64,000 nt of DNA from JBEBSD01 sp040394475 (GCA_040394475.1 JBEBSD010000005.1:1-64000); one strand, 5' to 3'; shown: positions 26,929-37,067, numbered from the stretch's first letter. Numbers and translations are program-made. Notes: generated from the letters alone by a model not told the origin.

Positions 26929-29900
26929 ATGAAAAAAAAGAAAAAGTTCATACCACCGTTACGTGTAATTATGAAACTTTCGGTTTTACAGTTTTCAATT
27001 ATCGTGCTCACAGCAGTTTACAGCTACGCCCATCGGGCGGATGCTCAGGAGCTTTTGATGCAAAAAGTGACATTGAAAGTGGAGCAGACCGAACTGAAAG
27101 CAGTGTTATCAGAGATAGAAACCTTAACGGGAGTGAAGTTCGTATATGGTACACGGTCATTACCTTTAAGGCGTAAAGTTTCCCTTTCGGTCACCAATAA
27201 AAACCTTTCGGAGGCACTGGATGAGTTGTTTAGTCCTGATAAAGTCACTTACCGGATTGTGAGGAATAAGATTGTGCTGAGTATGACACCCTGGCAAACG
27301 CAGGGGGTGGTCGACGAACTCTTCGACTCATCGGCGGCGTCAGCAGATCGTTTCTTAAAAGGCAGAGTTACTGACGAAAAAGGAGAAGGCCTGCCAGGGG
27401 TTAACATCATTTTAAAAGGGACGCAGCAGGGAACCGTAACCGATGTAGAAGGCAATTATACGATCAGTATATCGGACGATACGACCATCTTAATGTTCTC
27501 TTTTGTGGGTTATAACCCTCAGGAGGTGATAGTAGGGAACAGGACTTCGCTTGATGTGTCGCTGGTAGTCGATGAAAAGTCACTGGAAGAAGTCGTTGTG
27601 GTAGGCTATGGCACACAAAAGAAAGCAACTCTAACGGGAGCAATCAGTGCGATCGGCGGAGATGTTGTGAGTGCTACTCCTGTGACGAATGTCAGCAATA
27701 GTCTGGCCGGGCGCGTTCCGGGGCTGACAACGGTCACTCGTAGCGGCGAACCTGGCAATGACGATGCCACTATACGGATAAGAGGCAGCAATACATTGGG
27801 GAATAATGGTGCATTGGTTGTGGTTGATGGTATACCCGGCAGATCGATGAACCGGATAGACCCCGCGACAATTGAGTCGATCACGGTTCTGAAAGATGCC
27901 TCGGCTGCCATCTATGGGTCGCAGGCAGCAAATGGTGTGATTCTTGTCACCACAAAACGCGGGGCTTCGTCTGCTCCTAAAATTACACTTAATCTCAATC
28001 ACGGATTGACGCAGCCGACCCGCCTGCCGGATTTGCTCAATGCCGAAGAATATTCCAGGGCGATAAATGAGATTAATGCCTTTAGAAACCTGCCTGCAAA
28101 ATACTCAGACTCAGATCTGGCGAAGTATGCAGACGGATCCGATCCCTGGCTTTATCCCAATACCGATTGGTTTAAAGAAACATTTAAACCGTGGTCGGCG
28201 CAGTCGAATGCTAATCTGAGCGTTTCAGGAGGAAGTGAATTTGTAAAATATTTCGTTGCTGTCGGCACGAGGAACCAGGATGCCTTCTATAAGAACAGCG
28301 CAACATTTTACAAACAACACGATTTCAGGAGCAACCTCGACATACAGGTAAGCAAGAGCATCAGCCTGGGATTTGACATACTCGGAAGACTTGAAGACCG
28401 GAATTTCCCGATGGGGAACAATGGTGTTAATGATGTGTTTCGGATGTTGGTAAGGGGGAAGCCGAATGAGCCCGCTTACTGGCCTAACGGACTCCCGGGG
28501 CCGGACATTGAGTTCGGTAGTAATCCGGTAATAATCACAACCAATATGACAGGGTATAACCGGGAAAAGAGTTACGTTTTTAATGGGAATGTCCGGCTTA
28601 AGATCGATATCCCCTGGATTACCGGGCTTTCTGTATCGGGAAACGGGTCGCTGGACAAGATGTTTGGTTTCCAAAAGAGCTTCCAGCAGCCATGGTACCT
28701 GTACGCCTGGGATAAGCAGTCTTACGATGCAAACGGTGCCCCGATACTGGTAAGGGGAAAAAAGGGAGTAAACGATCCTAACCTGACTCAGCGAATGGAC
28801 GATAATACGACTACACTCTCCAACGGGTTGATCACCTATACTACCGATATTGAGCATCACTCCGTTAATCTGATGGCTGGTATTGAAGTCAGGAAGGGAA
28901 TGGGGGACTGGTTTACAGCATATAGGAGATATTTTGAATCTACCGCACTCGACCAGCTGAATGCCGGTGGAACGCTGCAAATGAATAATGGCGGAAATGC
29001 CTTTCATAATGCCCGGTTGAATTATTTCGGACGAGCGAATTACTCCTACAAAGAAAAGTACCTGGCTGAATTTGTCTGGAGAGTCGACGGTTCGTACATA
29101 TTTCCAGAAGATAGCCGGTTTGGATTCTTTCCGGGAGTTTCCCTGGGCTGGAGAATCACAGAAGAAGACTTTATCAAAGACGTAAAATTCGGTGATATCA
29201 AATTGAGGGCGTCCTATGGTTTAACCGGGAATGATCGGATCGACGAGTGGCAGTACCTGACTTCCTACGCTTTTGCCGCTCAGGGCGAAAGTCAGGTTTT
29301 CAATTCAGAAGAGGCACGGGCGTTATATGAGACCCGGATTCCTAACCCCAATGTGACCTGGGAAGTAGCCAAGCAAGGAAATATCGGTATTGACGCGAGC
29401 TTTTTGGACAATAAACTGTATATCAACGCCGATTATTTCGATTACCGCAGATCTAATATCCTGTGGAACCGCAACGCTTCTGTTCCGAGAAGTACGGGAC
29501 TAACCTTGCCAAGAGAAAACATCGGCAAGGTGACCAACAGAGGGTTTGATTTTGAAATTGGATACCGCAATTCTTCAGAAGATTTCAATTACAGCATTTC
29601 CTGGAATGCCAGCTATGCCAAGAATAAAATTACCTATTGGGACGAGCCGTCAGGAGGCCCGGAATGGCAGCGTTCGACGGGATCGATGATGAACACAGCT
29701 TTGTATTATAATACAATAGGAGTTTTTCATAATGATGCAGAACTGGCAGACTATCCGCATTGGAGTGGCGCACGACCGGGCGATTTGATTTTTGAAGACA
29801 CGAACGAAGATGGGGTTATCAATGCCAATGACAGAATCAGAGTCAACAAAAATGACACACCCATTTTTCAGTCCGGCCTGGGATTCAATGTCGGATACCG

Positions 29901-30327
29901 GCAGTTTTATTGCTCACTCTTACTGCAAGGGTCAGCGGGAGCAGTCAGGCACATCCTGACCGAAAGCGGGGAAGTAGGAAACTATCTGAAGGAAAGTTAT
30001 GATGACAGATGGACAGCAGAGAATCCGGACGTGGATAAACCTCGATTGTACAATAGAAATGATCAATATTGGTCTGCTAATAACAATACGTACTTTCTTA
30101 AGAAAACGGACTATATCCGACTAAAGAATTTCGAATTGGGCTATTCGGTTCCAGACCCCGTTCTGCAACGGTTGAAACTGAAGGACATGAAAATATATGT
30201 CAGCGGGTTCAATCTGCTTACCTATAGTCCTGACATGAAGGATTTTGATCCGGAAGACAATCACGGGAGTTATATGCGATATCCGCTTCCGAGGGTGCTC
30301 AATCTTGGGCTGAATCTGAGTTTTTAA
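26929..30327 (+). CDS. SusC/RagA family TonB-linked outer membrane receptor with STN domain
   Basis: A 1132-residue outer-membrane import channel. In order: a signal peptide with basic start (about 1-40); an STN signalling domain (about 46-112, with LKAVLSEIETLTGVKFVYG); a carboxypeptidase-regulatory-like beta domain (FLKGRVTDEKGEGLPGVNII); the SusC hallmark EVVVVGYGTQKKATLTGA; a plug with VVDGIPG and LKDASAAIYGSQAANGVI; and a 22-strand-type barrel ending in LPRVLNLGLNLSF. The STN domain links it to the FecR/sigma pair upstream: ligand binding would be signalled inward. It pairs with the SusD 112 bp downstream. The substrate cannot be told from the sequence; no glycoside hydrolase is present in the locus. 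Confidence 0.95.
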   Translation: MKKKKKFIPPLRVIMKLSVLQFSIIVLTAVYSYAHRADAQELLMQKVTLKVEQTELKAVLSEIETLTGVKFVYGTRSLPLRRKVSLSVTNKNLSEALDELFSPDKVTYRIVRNKIVLSMTPWQTQGVVDELFDSSAASADRFLKGRVTDEKGEGLPGVNIILKGTQQGTVTDVEGNYTISISDDTTILMFSFVGYNPQEVIVGNRTSLDVSLVVDEKSLEEVVVVGYGTQKKATLTGAISAIGGDVVSATPVTNVSNSLAGRVPGLTTVTRSGEPGNDDATIRIRGSNTLGNNGALVVVDGIPGRSMNRIDPATIESITVLKDASAAIYGSQAANGVILVTTKRGASSAPKITLNLNHGLTQPTRLPDLLNAEEYSRAINEINAFRNLPAKYSDSDLAKYADGSDPWLYPNTDWFKETFKPWSAQSNANLSVSGGSEFVKYFVAVGTRNQDAFYKNSATFYKQHDFRSNLDIQVSKSISLGFDILGRLEDRNFPMGNNGVNDVFRMLVRGKPNEPAYWPNGLPGPDIEFGSNPVIITTNMTGYNREKSYVFNGNVRLKIDIPWITGLSVSGNGSLDKMFGFQKSFQQPWYLYAWDKQSYDANGAPILVRGKKGVNDPNLTQRMDDNTTTLSNGLITYTTDIEHHSVNLMAGIEVRKGMGDWFTAYRRYFESTALDQLNAGGTLQMNNGGNAFHNARLNYFGRANYSYKEKYLAEFVWRVDGSYIFPEDSRFGFFPGVSLGWRITEEDFIKDVKFGDIKLRASYGLTGNDRIDEWQYLTSYAFAAQGESQVFNSEEARALYETRIPNPNVTWEVAKQGNIGIDASFLDNKLYINADYFDYRRSNILWNRNASVPRSTGLTLPRENIGKVTNRGFDFEIGYRNSSEDFNYSISWNASYAKNKITYWDEPSGGPEWQRSTGSMMNTALYYNTIGVFHNDAELADYPHWSGARPGDLIFEDTNEDGVINANDRIRVNKNDTPIFQSGLGFNVGYRQFYCSLLLQGSAGAVRHILTESGEVGNYLKESYDDRWTAENPDVDKPRLYNRNDQYWSANNNTYFLKKTDYIRLKNFELGYSVPDPVLQRLKLKDMKIYVSGFNLLTYSPDMKDFDPEDNHGSYMRYPLPRVLNLGLNLSF

Positions 30328-30439
30328 ATTTTCCACCCAGATGAAATTCCCAGGAGTGTTCAGCTGTCAGCGCACAAACCGGACAAATTAATAAAATAGC
30401 TGATCACCTTTTTCAAAAACCTGAAACCTATTTATTCAC

Positions 30440-32218
30440 ATGAAACCTATAAGAAATTTATTCTTTTGCCTCTTCCTGCTGAGCAGTTCTTCCTGCAATG
30501 ACCGGTTTCTGAACCTGCAGCCGCTGGATCAGTACGCCGACGGTGCAGTCTGGAACGATGACCCAGCCTTGATCCAGGCATTTATCAATAATATTTACCG
30601 GGGTTTGGGGCAATCGGGTGTAAGAGTCTCGATGTCGACTTATACCGACGAAACCATGCTTACGTTCGGCTGGGCGGCCGATAATATTACACGGAGTCTC
30701 ATCAATCCCAGTGATTACGGGAGGTTCGGAAATGCGGCAGATCAGAGCGCTGCATTGGTTTGGGAAAATGTATACAAATATGTGCGGGCCTGTAATGTGT
30801 TTTTTGAAAAAATAGAGTCCTCTAAAGCAGTCGATGGACAGGCCAAAGAAGCCCTCAAGGGTGAGGTTTATTTTTTGAGAGCTTATTTGTATCACTTATT
30901 GGTTTTTAGCTATGGAGGCGTACCCATCGTGGATAAAGCCTACGGTCTGACAGATGATTTCGAAGTATCAAGGAATACTTTTAAAGAGTGCATAGACTTT
31001 ATCGTAAGTGACCTGGATAATGCCGCCCAGAGAATAAATGAAACGGATAAAGGACGGCCGACCAAAGGAGCTGCTTTAGCCTTAAAATCCCGGGTGTTGC
31101 TTTATGCAGCAAGTGAATTGTATAATAACGCATCGTGGGCAAACGGGTATAGCAATCCGGAATACCTGAGTTATACCGACAACAATCGTTCCGAGCGTTG
31201 GAGCGCAGCAAAAAGCGCAGCAAAGGCCGTAATGGATTTGGGAGTTTATCAGCTGTATAAGGAAGTTCCGGGAATCGGTGACGATCTGTCAAAGAACTAC
31301 GGCGACATCTTTCTGCTGAACGAAACATCGGAAGATATTTTTGTTAAGTTTTATACACTTAATATAGTTAGCGCGAAAGTGATGCCGAATCTCAACAATG
31401 GGCCTAATGGTTACCATCTCAGAGGGGCGAATACTCCTATCGGGCAATTGGTTGATGCGTATCTGATGGCTGACGGAACTCCTTTTGACTGGAACAATCC
31501 GGAACATGCCCAAAATCCGTACTTAAATCGGGAACCCCGGTTTTATGCTTCTATTCTGTACGATGGGGCTATGTGGCGCGAACGACCTGAGGATGTCAGG
31601 AATATTGACCCGATCGGGCAAATACAGACGTCATTTGTCGAACGGCGGGATGCAGCAGGAAATGTTCAGAACATCCCGGGATTAGATACCAGACAAAGCC
31701 CCAGCGATGACTGGAACGGTTCATTTACTGGTTATTACCTAAAAAAAGGGATAGATCCCAGTATTGATGCTCAGTTTGTTCCGCAGACATGCCCCTGGCG
31801 TTTTATAAGGTATACGGAAGTGGTGCTTAATTATGCAGAGGCTTGCCTGGAGCTTGGAGAGGAAGAGGAGGCGAAGACGTACCTCAACAAAATCCGGGAA
31901 CGTGTCGGATTGCCGGAAGTTACAGGGACGGGCCAGGAACTGATAGCAAATTACCGCGGAGAAAGGAGGATAGAACTTGCCTTTGAAGATCACCGGTTTT
32001 TCGATGTAAGACGATGGATGATCGCTCGGGAAAGTTATAACAATGTGCAGGGAATTCATATTCTGCATAAAATTGGGCCAAACGATAACAAAGAGTCTTT
32101 TTATTCGGTGATTCCGTCTGTTCAGGACCGGGCATGGCATGACAAATTTTATTTTTTGCCGATCCGTCTGGATGAAATGAACCGGAATAAGGCCTTGGTA
32201 CAAAATCCCCTTTACTAA
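30440..32218 (+). CDS. SusD/RagB family nutrient-binding outer membrane lipoprotein
   Basis: A 592-residue surface lipoprotein that caps its SusC partner and captures ligand. The signal peptide ends in a lipobox, SSSSC, with the lipidated Cys in SCNDRFLNLQPLDQY, a typical SusD start. The helical TPR-like core contains EVYFLRAYLYHLLVFSYGGVP. The C-terminal half has YTEVVLNYAEACLELG, the segment RGERRIELAFEDHRFFDVRRW and the closing NKALVQNPLY, all standard for RagB/SusD proteins. Position directly after SusC supports a shared operon. Confidence 0.95.
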   Translation: MKPIRNLFFCLFLLSSSSCNDRFLNLQPLDQYADGAVWNDDPALIQAFINNIYRGLGQSGVRVSMSTYTDETMLTFGWAADNITRSLINPSDYGRFGNAADQSAALVWENVYKYVRACNVFFEKIESSKAVDGQAKEALKGEVYFLRAYLYHLLVFSYGGVPIVDKAYGLTDDFEVSRNTFKECIDFIVSDLDNAAQRINETDKGRPTKGAALALKSRVLLYAASELYNNASWANGYSNPEYLSYTDNNRSERWSAAKSAAKAVMDLGVYQLYKEVPGIGDDLSKNYGDIFLLNETSEDIFVKFYTLNIVSAKVMPNLNNGPNGYHLRGANTPIGQLVDAYLMADGTPFDWNNPEHAQNPYLNREPRFYASILYDGAMWRERPEDVRNIDPIGQIQTSFVERRDAAGNVQNIPGLDTRQSPSDDWNGSFTGYYLKKGIDPSIDAQFVPQTCPWRFIRYTEVVLNYAEACLELGEEEEAKTYLNKIRERVGLPEVTGTGQELIANYRGERRIELAFEDHRFFDVRRWMIARESYNNVQGIHILHKIGPNDNKESFYSVIPSVQDRAWHDKFYFLPIRLDEMNRNKALVQNPLY

Positions 32219-32233
32219 ATTGAATTTTTTAAA

Positions 32234-33469
32234 ATGAAACGTTATTTAACAGTAATGCTTTTTGGAGTTTTGGCAGGTTGTGCAAAAACTCCGGATTCGG
32301 GAAAAACAGTGGTTGAATTTCCCAAAGTATCCGAACCGGTTCAGATTACGGATGGTCCCAAAGAACACTTTTTCGCCAGCTATTATGCCATCAATTCTTT
32401 TAGCAAATCGCAAAAATACGCGACAGTGCTTCAGACAAGCGTGCGGTATGAGCTTCCGACCGAAAAGGATACGGCGGTATTGGGTCTGGTAGATCTGGAC
32501 ACGAAGGAGTTTATACCGATCAGCCAAACGAGAGCGTGGAATTTCCAGGAAGGGTGTATGGCCCACTGGCTGGGTTCTTCTCCTGATTCGCTGATCATTT
32601 TCAATGATTATCGGGATGGAAAGTTTGTTTCCGTAATCCTGAACGTTCATACAAAAGAGGAGAAGCGGGTGATCGATCGTCCGGTAAGCGCTGTGTCGCC
32701 CAATGGCAAGGAGGCAGTCGGAATGAACTTCTCCCGGTTGCGAGTTACAAGGACAGATTACGGGTATGGCGGAGACGGCCAGGATGCCCAAACCAGTGTA
32801 CAGTTTCCGGAGAATGATGGCATCTTTCATATCGATCTGGAAACAGGGGAATCGAAGCTCCTGGTTTCCATAAAGGATGTAGAAAGCATGGTGCCGCCGC
32901 TGAAGGAAGGTGCTATTGAATACTTCGCGCATGTGGTTTACAGCCGCGACGGGTCGAAGTTGTCCTGGCTGGCCCGGGGATTCCCTGAGCGGAATACAAC
33001 AACGCTAACGATAAACAGGGATGGTACAGGCGTTGCCAGGGCATTCCCGGATGATTGGGGCGGTTCTCACTATGACTGGCTCAATGGAAACGAATTGATG
33101 GTGACCGCATCTTATGAAGGGAAGCAGTATGCGCATGTGCTTTTTACAGCAGGGCAGAAGGATTACAAACGGCTCGGTAACGGATTGCTTGATTACGATG
33201 GCCACGGTACTTTTTCACCCGATGGAAAATGGATGACTACCGATTCGTATCCCTCAGGAGGTTCCAAAGAGCAGCGGCTCTACCTGATGGACATGAAAAC
33301 GGAAGCTGTTTTACCGCTTGGCCGTTACTTTCATTCCGATGAGTATCGCGGCGAAAAAGGCTGGACCCGGTGCGACCTTCATCCGAGGTGGAGTCCGGAT
33401 GGAGATATCCTGGGAATCAACTCCGTTTTCAACGGCAGCCGGCAGGTGTATATTTTCAGATTGGAGTAG
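32234..33469 (+). CDS. Beta-propeller lipoprotein (TolB/oligogalacturonate-lyase-like), copy 1
   Basis: A 411-residue lipoprotein with lipobox VLAGC (Cys16). The mature part is a run of propeller blades of the PD40/TolB type, visible as SPNGKEAVGM, YSRDGSKLSWLARG, HGTFSPDGKWMTTD and HPRWSPDGDILGIN. The end, with GWTRCDLHPRWSPDG and NGSRQVYIFRLE, is shared with oligogalacturonate-lyase-like propellers, but enzyme activity is not shown. It starts 15 bases after the SusD stop, so it is in the same operon and most likely a surface binding partner of the SusCD complex. A second copy at 33944 differs at roughly 25 positions. Confidence 0.82.
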   Translation: MKRYLTVMLFGVLAGCAKTPDSGKTVVEFPKVSEPVQITDGPKEHFFASYYAINSFSKSQKYATVLQTSVRYELPTEKDTAVLGLVDLDTKEFIPISQTRAWNFQEGCMAHWLGSSPDSLIIFNDYRDGKFVSVILNVHTKEEKRVIDRPVSAVSPNGKEAVGMNFSRLRVTRTDYGYGGDGQDAQTSVQFPENDGIFHIDLETGESKLLVSIKDVESMVPPLKEGAIEYFAHVVYSRDGSKLSWLARGFPERNTTTLTINRDGTGVARAFPDDWGGSHYDWLNGNELMVTASYEGKQYAHVLFTAGQKDYKRLGNGLLDYDGHGTFSPDGKWMTTDSYPSGGSKEQRLYLMDMKTEAVLPLGRYFHSDEYRGEKGWTRCDLHPRWSPDGDILGINSVFNGSRQVYIFRLE

Positions 33470-33592
33470 GGGGATGGATCTCCTGATAATTATTTCCCTC
33501 CAAGTTTTGACCGCATTCTTGTAAGTAAGCTGGATTACTGACGGCACCGTGATCGTCGGTAAAGACGACTGAAGGGAAAATAGCATTCCGTG

Positions 33593-33632
33593 ATGTAAAG
33601 GAGGCGGGCAGGTTGATCAGCCTCCTTTACAT
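33593..33632 (+). terminator. Strong hairpin after propeller copy 1
   Basis: ATGTAAAGGAGGC (33593-33605) and GCCTCCTTTACAT (33620-33632) form a perfect 13-bp stem around a 14-base loop, followed by ttttggggtttt. It is 124 bases past the stop of copy 1. It should end or stabilise the SusCD transcript, leaving copy 2 to its own promoter. Confidence 0.65.
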
Positions 33633-33732
33633 TTTGGGGTTTTGTGATGGATTTTCTGGTAAAGAAGAATACCGGCTCTCACCAGGCAACTCGACGGTTC
33701 CACGGCCAGCGTAAATCCGCGGGGCGTGAATT

Positions 33733-33834
33733 TCGAACAGAAACGGGGCTCTTATGCCGGAGGGCTTGGTAGCTAATTGTAGCGAGGATGAATTACGCGA
33801 TCTGATCCGGTTTTTGTCTGAGCTCGGAAAATAA
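33733..33834 (+). pseudogene. C-terminal remnant of a PVC-type haem-binding (cytochrome c) protein
   Basis: The frame 33733-33834 reads SNRNGALMPEGLVANCSED then ELRDLIRFLSELGK and stop. This is the standard end of the cytochrome c module in membrane-bound dehydrogenase-type proteins, in which a Ser-Leu-Met-Pro-(Glu/Pro)-Gly-Leu segment is followed by an EE(V/L)xDLIxFL helix. The same ending occurs in this window at 54324 (MMPPGLASSLSYEEF). A TGA at 33727 cuts the frame and no CXXCH remains, so only a scar is left. The rest of the 33640-33940 gap holds no gene. Confidence 0.5.
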
Positions 33835-33943
33835 ATAGCGGTCTCATGACGCGTTTGTGGTAATAATATCCGGCGTAAGGAAGTAAATTCGTCGTTTGAC
33901 TCCTTTTATATAGACGCCTGACAACCAATTGGCTGAAAATGAT

Positions 33944-35194
33944 ATGTCTGTGAAATACTTGTTTACATTATTGATTCTTGGTGCATTAGTAGGCTGCGAT
34001 AGCCGAAAGGCGACAGAAAACTCCGGAAAAACGGTAGTCGAATTTCCGAAGATAACCGGCCCGGTTCAGATCACGGATGGGCCGAAAGAACATTTTTTTG
34101 CAAGCTATTATGCGATCAACTCTTTTAGTAAATCGCAAAAATATGCCACAGTGCTTCAGACAAGTGTGCGGTATGAGCTTCCGACTGAAAAGGATACGGC
34201 AGTCCTCGGACTTGTAGATCTGGATACAAAAGAATTTATTCCGATCAGCCAAACGAGGGCGTGGAATTTTCAGGAAGGGTGTATGGCTCACTGGCTGGGT
34301 TCTTCTCCTGATTCGCTGATCATATTTAATGATTATCGGGATGGAAAGTTCGTGTCCGTCATTCTGAACGTTCATACCAAAGAGGAGAAGCGGGTGATCG
34401 ACCGGCCGGTAAGCGCTGTGTCACCCAATGGGAAGGAAGCCGTCGGGATGAACTTCTCCCGGTTGCGGGCAACGCGGACGGATTACGGGTATGGCGGAGA
34501 GGGCCAGGATGCCCAAACCGGCGTGCAGTTTCCGGATAACGACGGTATCTTTCATATCGACCTGGAAACGGGGGAATCGAAGCTCCTGGTTTCAATAAAG
34601 GATGTAGAAAGTAAGGTGCCTGCGCTGAAAGACAGTTCTATCGAATACTTTGCACATGTGGTCTACAGCCGCGACGGATCGAAGTTGTCATGGTTGGCCC
34701 GGGGATTTCCGGAGTGGAATACGACTACACTTATAGTGAACAGCGACGGTACGGGCCTTGCCAGGGCATTTCCGGACGACTGGGGTGGTTCTCATTATGA
34801 CTGGCTCAATGGGGAGGAATTGATGGTAACCGCATCCTATGAAGGGAAGCAATATGCACATGTGCTTTTTACGGTAGGGCAGCAAGACTACAAAAGGTTG
34901 GGGAACGGATTGCTTGATTACGACGGCCACGGTACTTTTTCACCGGACGGAAAATGGATGATTACCGACTCTTATCCTTCCGGGGGAACAAGAGAGCAGC
35001 GGCTTTACCTGATGGATATGAAAACGGAAGCAGTTTTACCCCTTGGCCGCTATTTTCATCCTGAGGAATACCGGGGAGAAAAGGGCTGGACCCGGTGCGA
35101 TCTCCATCCCAGGTGGAGCGCAAGCGGAGAAATCCTGGGAATCAACTCCGTTTTCAACGGCAGCCGCCAGGTGTATATTTTCAGGCTGGAATAG
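33944..35194 (+). CDS. Beta-propeller lipoprotein (TolB/oligogalacturonate-lyase-like), copy 2
   Basis: A 416-residue paralogue of the protein at 32234, with its own lipobox ALVGC. From GKTVVEFPK onward the two are nearly identical, about 93% by eye. Differences are mild (for example SMVPPLKEGAI against SKVPALKDSSI). One blade motif is degraded: SPDGD in copy 1 is SASGE here. The signal peptides, by contrast, are unrelated. I chose ATG 33944 over the TTG at 33929. A 474-bp gap with a hairpin separates it from copy 1, so it probably has its own promoter. Its role is likely the same surface binding function with altered specificity or expression. Confidence 0.82.
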   Translation: MSVKYLFTLLILGALVGCDSRKATENSGKTVVEFPKITGPVQITDGPKEHFFASYYAINSFSKSQKYATVLQTSVRYELPTEKDTAVLGLVDLDTKEFIPISQTRAWNFQEGCMAHWLGSSPDSLIIFNDYRDGKFVSVILNVHTKEEKRVIDRPVSAVSPNGKEAVGMNFSRLRATRTDYGYGGEGQDAQTGVQFPDNDGIFHIDLETGESKLLVSIKDVESKVPALKDSSIEYFAHVVYSRDGSKLSWLARGFPEWNTTTLIVNSDGTGLARAFPDDWGGSHYDWLNGEELMVTASYEGKQYAHVLFTVGQQDYKRLGNGLLDYDGHGTFSPDGKWMITDSYPSGGTREQRLYLMDMKTEAVLPLGRYFHPEEYRGEKGWTRCDLHPRWSASGEILGINSVFNGSRQVYIFRLE

Positions 35195-35214
35195 GGGTTG
35201 AGTCATTTGCCTGT

Positions 35215-35231
35215 AAAGCCTCAATGGCTTT
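35215..35231. terminator. Weak hairpin between convergent genes
   Basis: AAAGCC and GGCTTT form a 6-bp stem around TCAAT, 20 bases past the stop of propeller copy 2 and about 100 bases before the stop of the convergent peptidase gene. The flanking T-tract is short. Confidence 0.35.
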
Positions 35232-35335
35232 CCTTACCTATTCATTTGATATTGTTGATAAGTCCATTTTTTTTGGTTTTGGTAATTGTTTTTTGCATAC
35301 GCTCTATTGATAATTCGAAGTTGATTCTGGTATTT

Positions 35336-36826
35336 TCAATTGCTTTTTTGTTTCAGATACTTTAAGGCTTCATCCAATTGCGAGTCATATTTTGTTGGGT
35401 GCAAAACGTCATTCAAATTTCTTTTTATAAGAATATGTGGTTTTATGCCTACTCCGACAAATTCTTCACCATTTGATAATGTGACTTTTTTAGTGCAAAT
35501 CCAGGCGGTTGTGTTTCCCGGCAGCTCTATTTGCAATGGCTGACCCGTACTGCCGTTTGTATAGTCTCCAATTCTTGTGATATTCTTTTCATTATACAGA
35601 TAGATAAGAATATCCTCAGCGGCAGAGGCGGTATTGTTGTTAGACAAGACAACAGTTGGTACTGAAAATTTAATATCCGTATGGACGACTGTAGGGGTGT
35701 AGTCAAAAGTATAAAACTTTGTCCCTGAATATGCTTTATACAGGTTTGTTGCTTCTTCCTTCGAAATACCCCATTGAGATTTTCCATTTATGGTGTCTTG
35801 CGGCGTCAAAAATGAGCCTATAGCACGTTCTGTTGGTATTATTTCCCGGCTATAATTTTTAGCGCCATATAACGTGTCGTTTGCAACAAAATATTTCGCT
35901 ATAGTTAAAGCGTTTCTTCCACTGCCTCCGCCATTGTCCCGAATGTCAAGAATGATGTTTTTTGCTTTTTGCAATTCAGATAATTTAGATTCAAAATCAG
36001 TAACAACAGATGCGTCATCAAACGTACGAATAGCGACATACGCTATATCATTTTTCAGCCATTTAAATTCAAATAGTCCGCGCCCTGGCATTGGGACGGA
36101 ACTCAATTCCTTTTCTTCTGTTGCTGCGTGTGTTACATGAAATTGTTTAATCTCTCCATTTGGCGTTTTTATTTCGATGTCATACGCTTCTCCTGCTAAG
36201 CCGGACAATAAATTGTATGCTGCTTTGTTGTTTAAATCATTTTCGGTTGAAGCCGAAATGTACGGGTTGACGAATTGCTGCTGATAGTCACTTGTTGATA
36301 AACCATTTACTTTTACAATTTCGCTGCCGACAGGGATTTCTTTTTCTTTGCTTTTGTTGACGTCAAATACATAGACCTTTCCCTCAACATTGGTCAGAAA
36401 TAGCCTGTACGTTCCAAAATTCGTAGTCATTATTTGATTTTGAATACTATCAGGAAGATACACTCTGGTATGACCATCTTTCAAAATTCCACAAAGTTTC
36501 TGAAGTTCTCTAAAGTACTCATAATCGTTTTGGGTTCTCTGTACATTGACGATAGCCTCTTTATAGGCATTGTCCCATTTTTCTTGGTCGACCTTGTACA
36601 TATATACAAAATTATAGTTGACATCGCTCCAGAATTTCGACAATCCATAAATTTTTTCGTCAACAGATAATGCGTTCGGAATTTGAGCGAATAGAAAATT
36701 GTTAACCAGCATCAATGCTGATAGCGTCAGAATGTTGTTTTTTACAATGGTTGATTTAATAGTACAGCCAACCTGTTTACAGGTCTGATTGATATCGGAT
36801 CTTATTTTTTTATGCAGGTTCTTCAT
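35336..36826 (-). CDS. S41 family (C-terminal processing-type) secreted peptidase
   Basis: A 496-residue serine peptidase of the S41/tail-specific type. An N-terminal hydrophobic segment ending near MLVNNFLFAQ exports it. A helical region (WDNAYKEAIVNVQ, CGILKDGHTRVYLP) leads into a PDZ-like part (EIPVGSEIVKVNGLS). The catalytic domain contains IILDIRDNGGGSGRNAL and the nucleophile in NNNTASAAEDILIYL (Ser401), with GVGIKPH near the end. The PDZ-like part is short for CtpA-type enzymes. The gene is AT-rich like the 37-40.5 kb stretch beyond it. Function beyond protein or peptide turnover in the periplasm cannot be said. Confidence 0.9.
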   Translation of the reverse strand: MKNLHKKIRSDINQTCKQVGCTIKSTIVKNNILTLSALMLVNNFLFAQIPNALSVDEKIYGLSKFWSDVNYNFVYMYKVDQEKWDNAYKEAIVNVQRTQNDYEYFRELQKLCGILKDGHTRVYLPDSIQNQIMTTNFGTYRLFLTNVEGKVYVFDVNKSKEKEIPVGSEIVKVNGLSTSDYQQQFVNPYISASTENDLNNKAAYNLLSGLAGEAYDIEIKTPNGEIKQFHVTHAATEEKELSSVPMPGRGLFEFKWLKNDIAYVAIRTFDDASVVTDFESKLSELQKAKNIILDIRDNGGGSGRNALTIAKYFVANDTLYGAKNYSREIIPTERAIGSFLTPQDTINGKSQWGISKEEATNLYKAYSGTKFYTFDYTPTVVHTDIKFSVPTVVLSNNNTASAAEDILIYLYNEKNITRIGDYTNGSTGQPLQIELPGNTTAWICTKKVTLSNGEEFVGVGIKPHILIKRNLNDVLHPTKYDSQLDEALKYLKQKSN

Positions 36827-37067
36827 AAGGAATCAAATAGGCTTTTTACAGGTTGACGGATCTGAACGCTACCATACGGTTAGATTTCGGTGGTTGACCA
36901 GTTGCTTCAACACTTCGTCGGAAGGGAAGCAGAGCGATACCAGTGGCGCTCTCCGGAAGCCGGCGTTTCGGGCAATCCCTGTTTTCATATGTAAGAGTTG
37001 TGTAGGTATCGTAAGATTCTTCCGGATATTTCTACTAAAGATGGCGATTTACGCCTTGTAGTCCAAA

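Noticed and set aside
36830..37067. A short minus-strand frame (MKTGIARNAGFRRAPLV...) upstream of the peptidase
   Set aside because: About 40 residues with no recognisable motif, in a region of mixed fragments; not supported as a gene.
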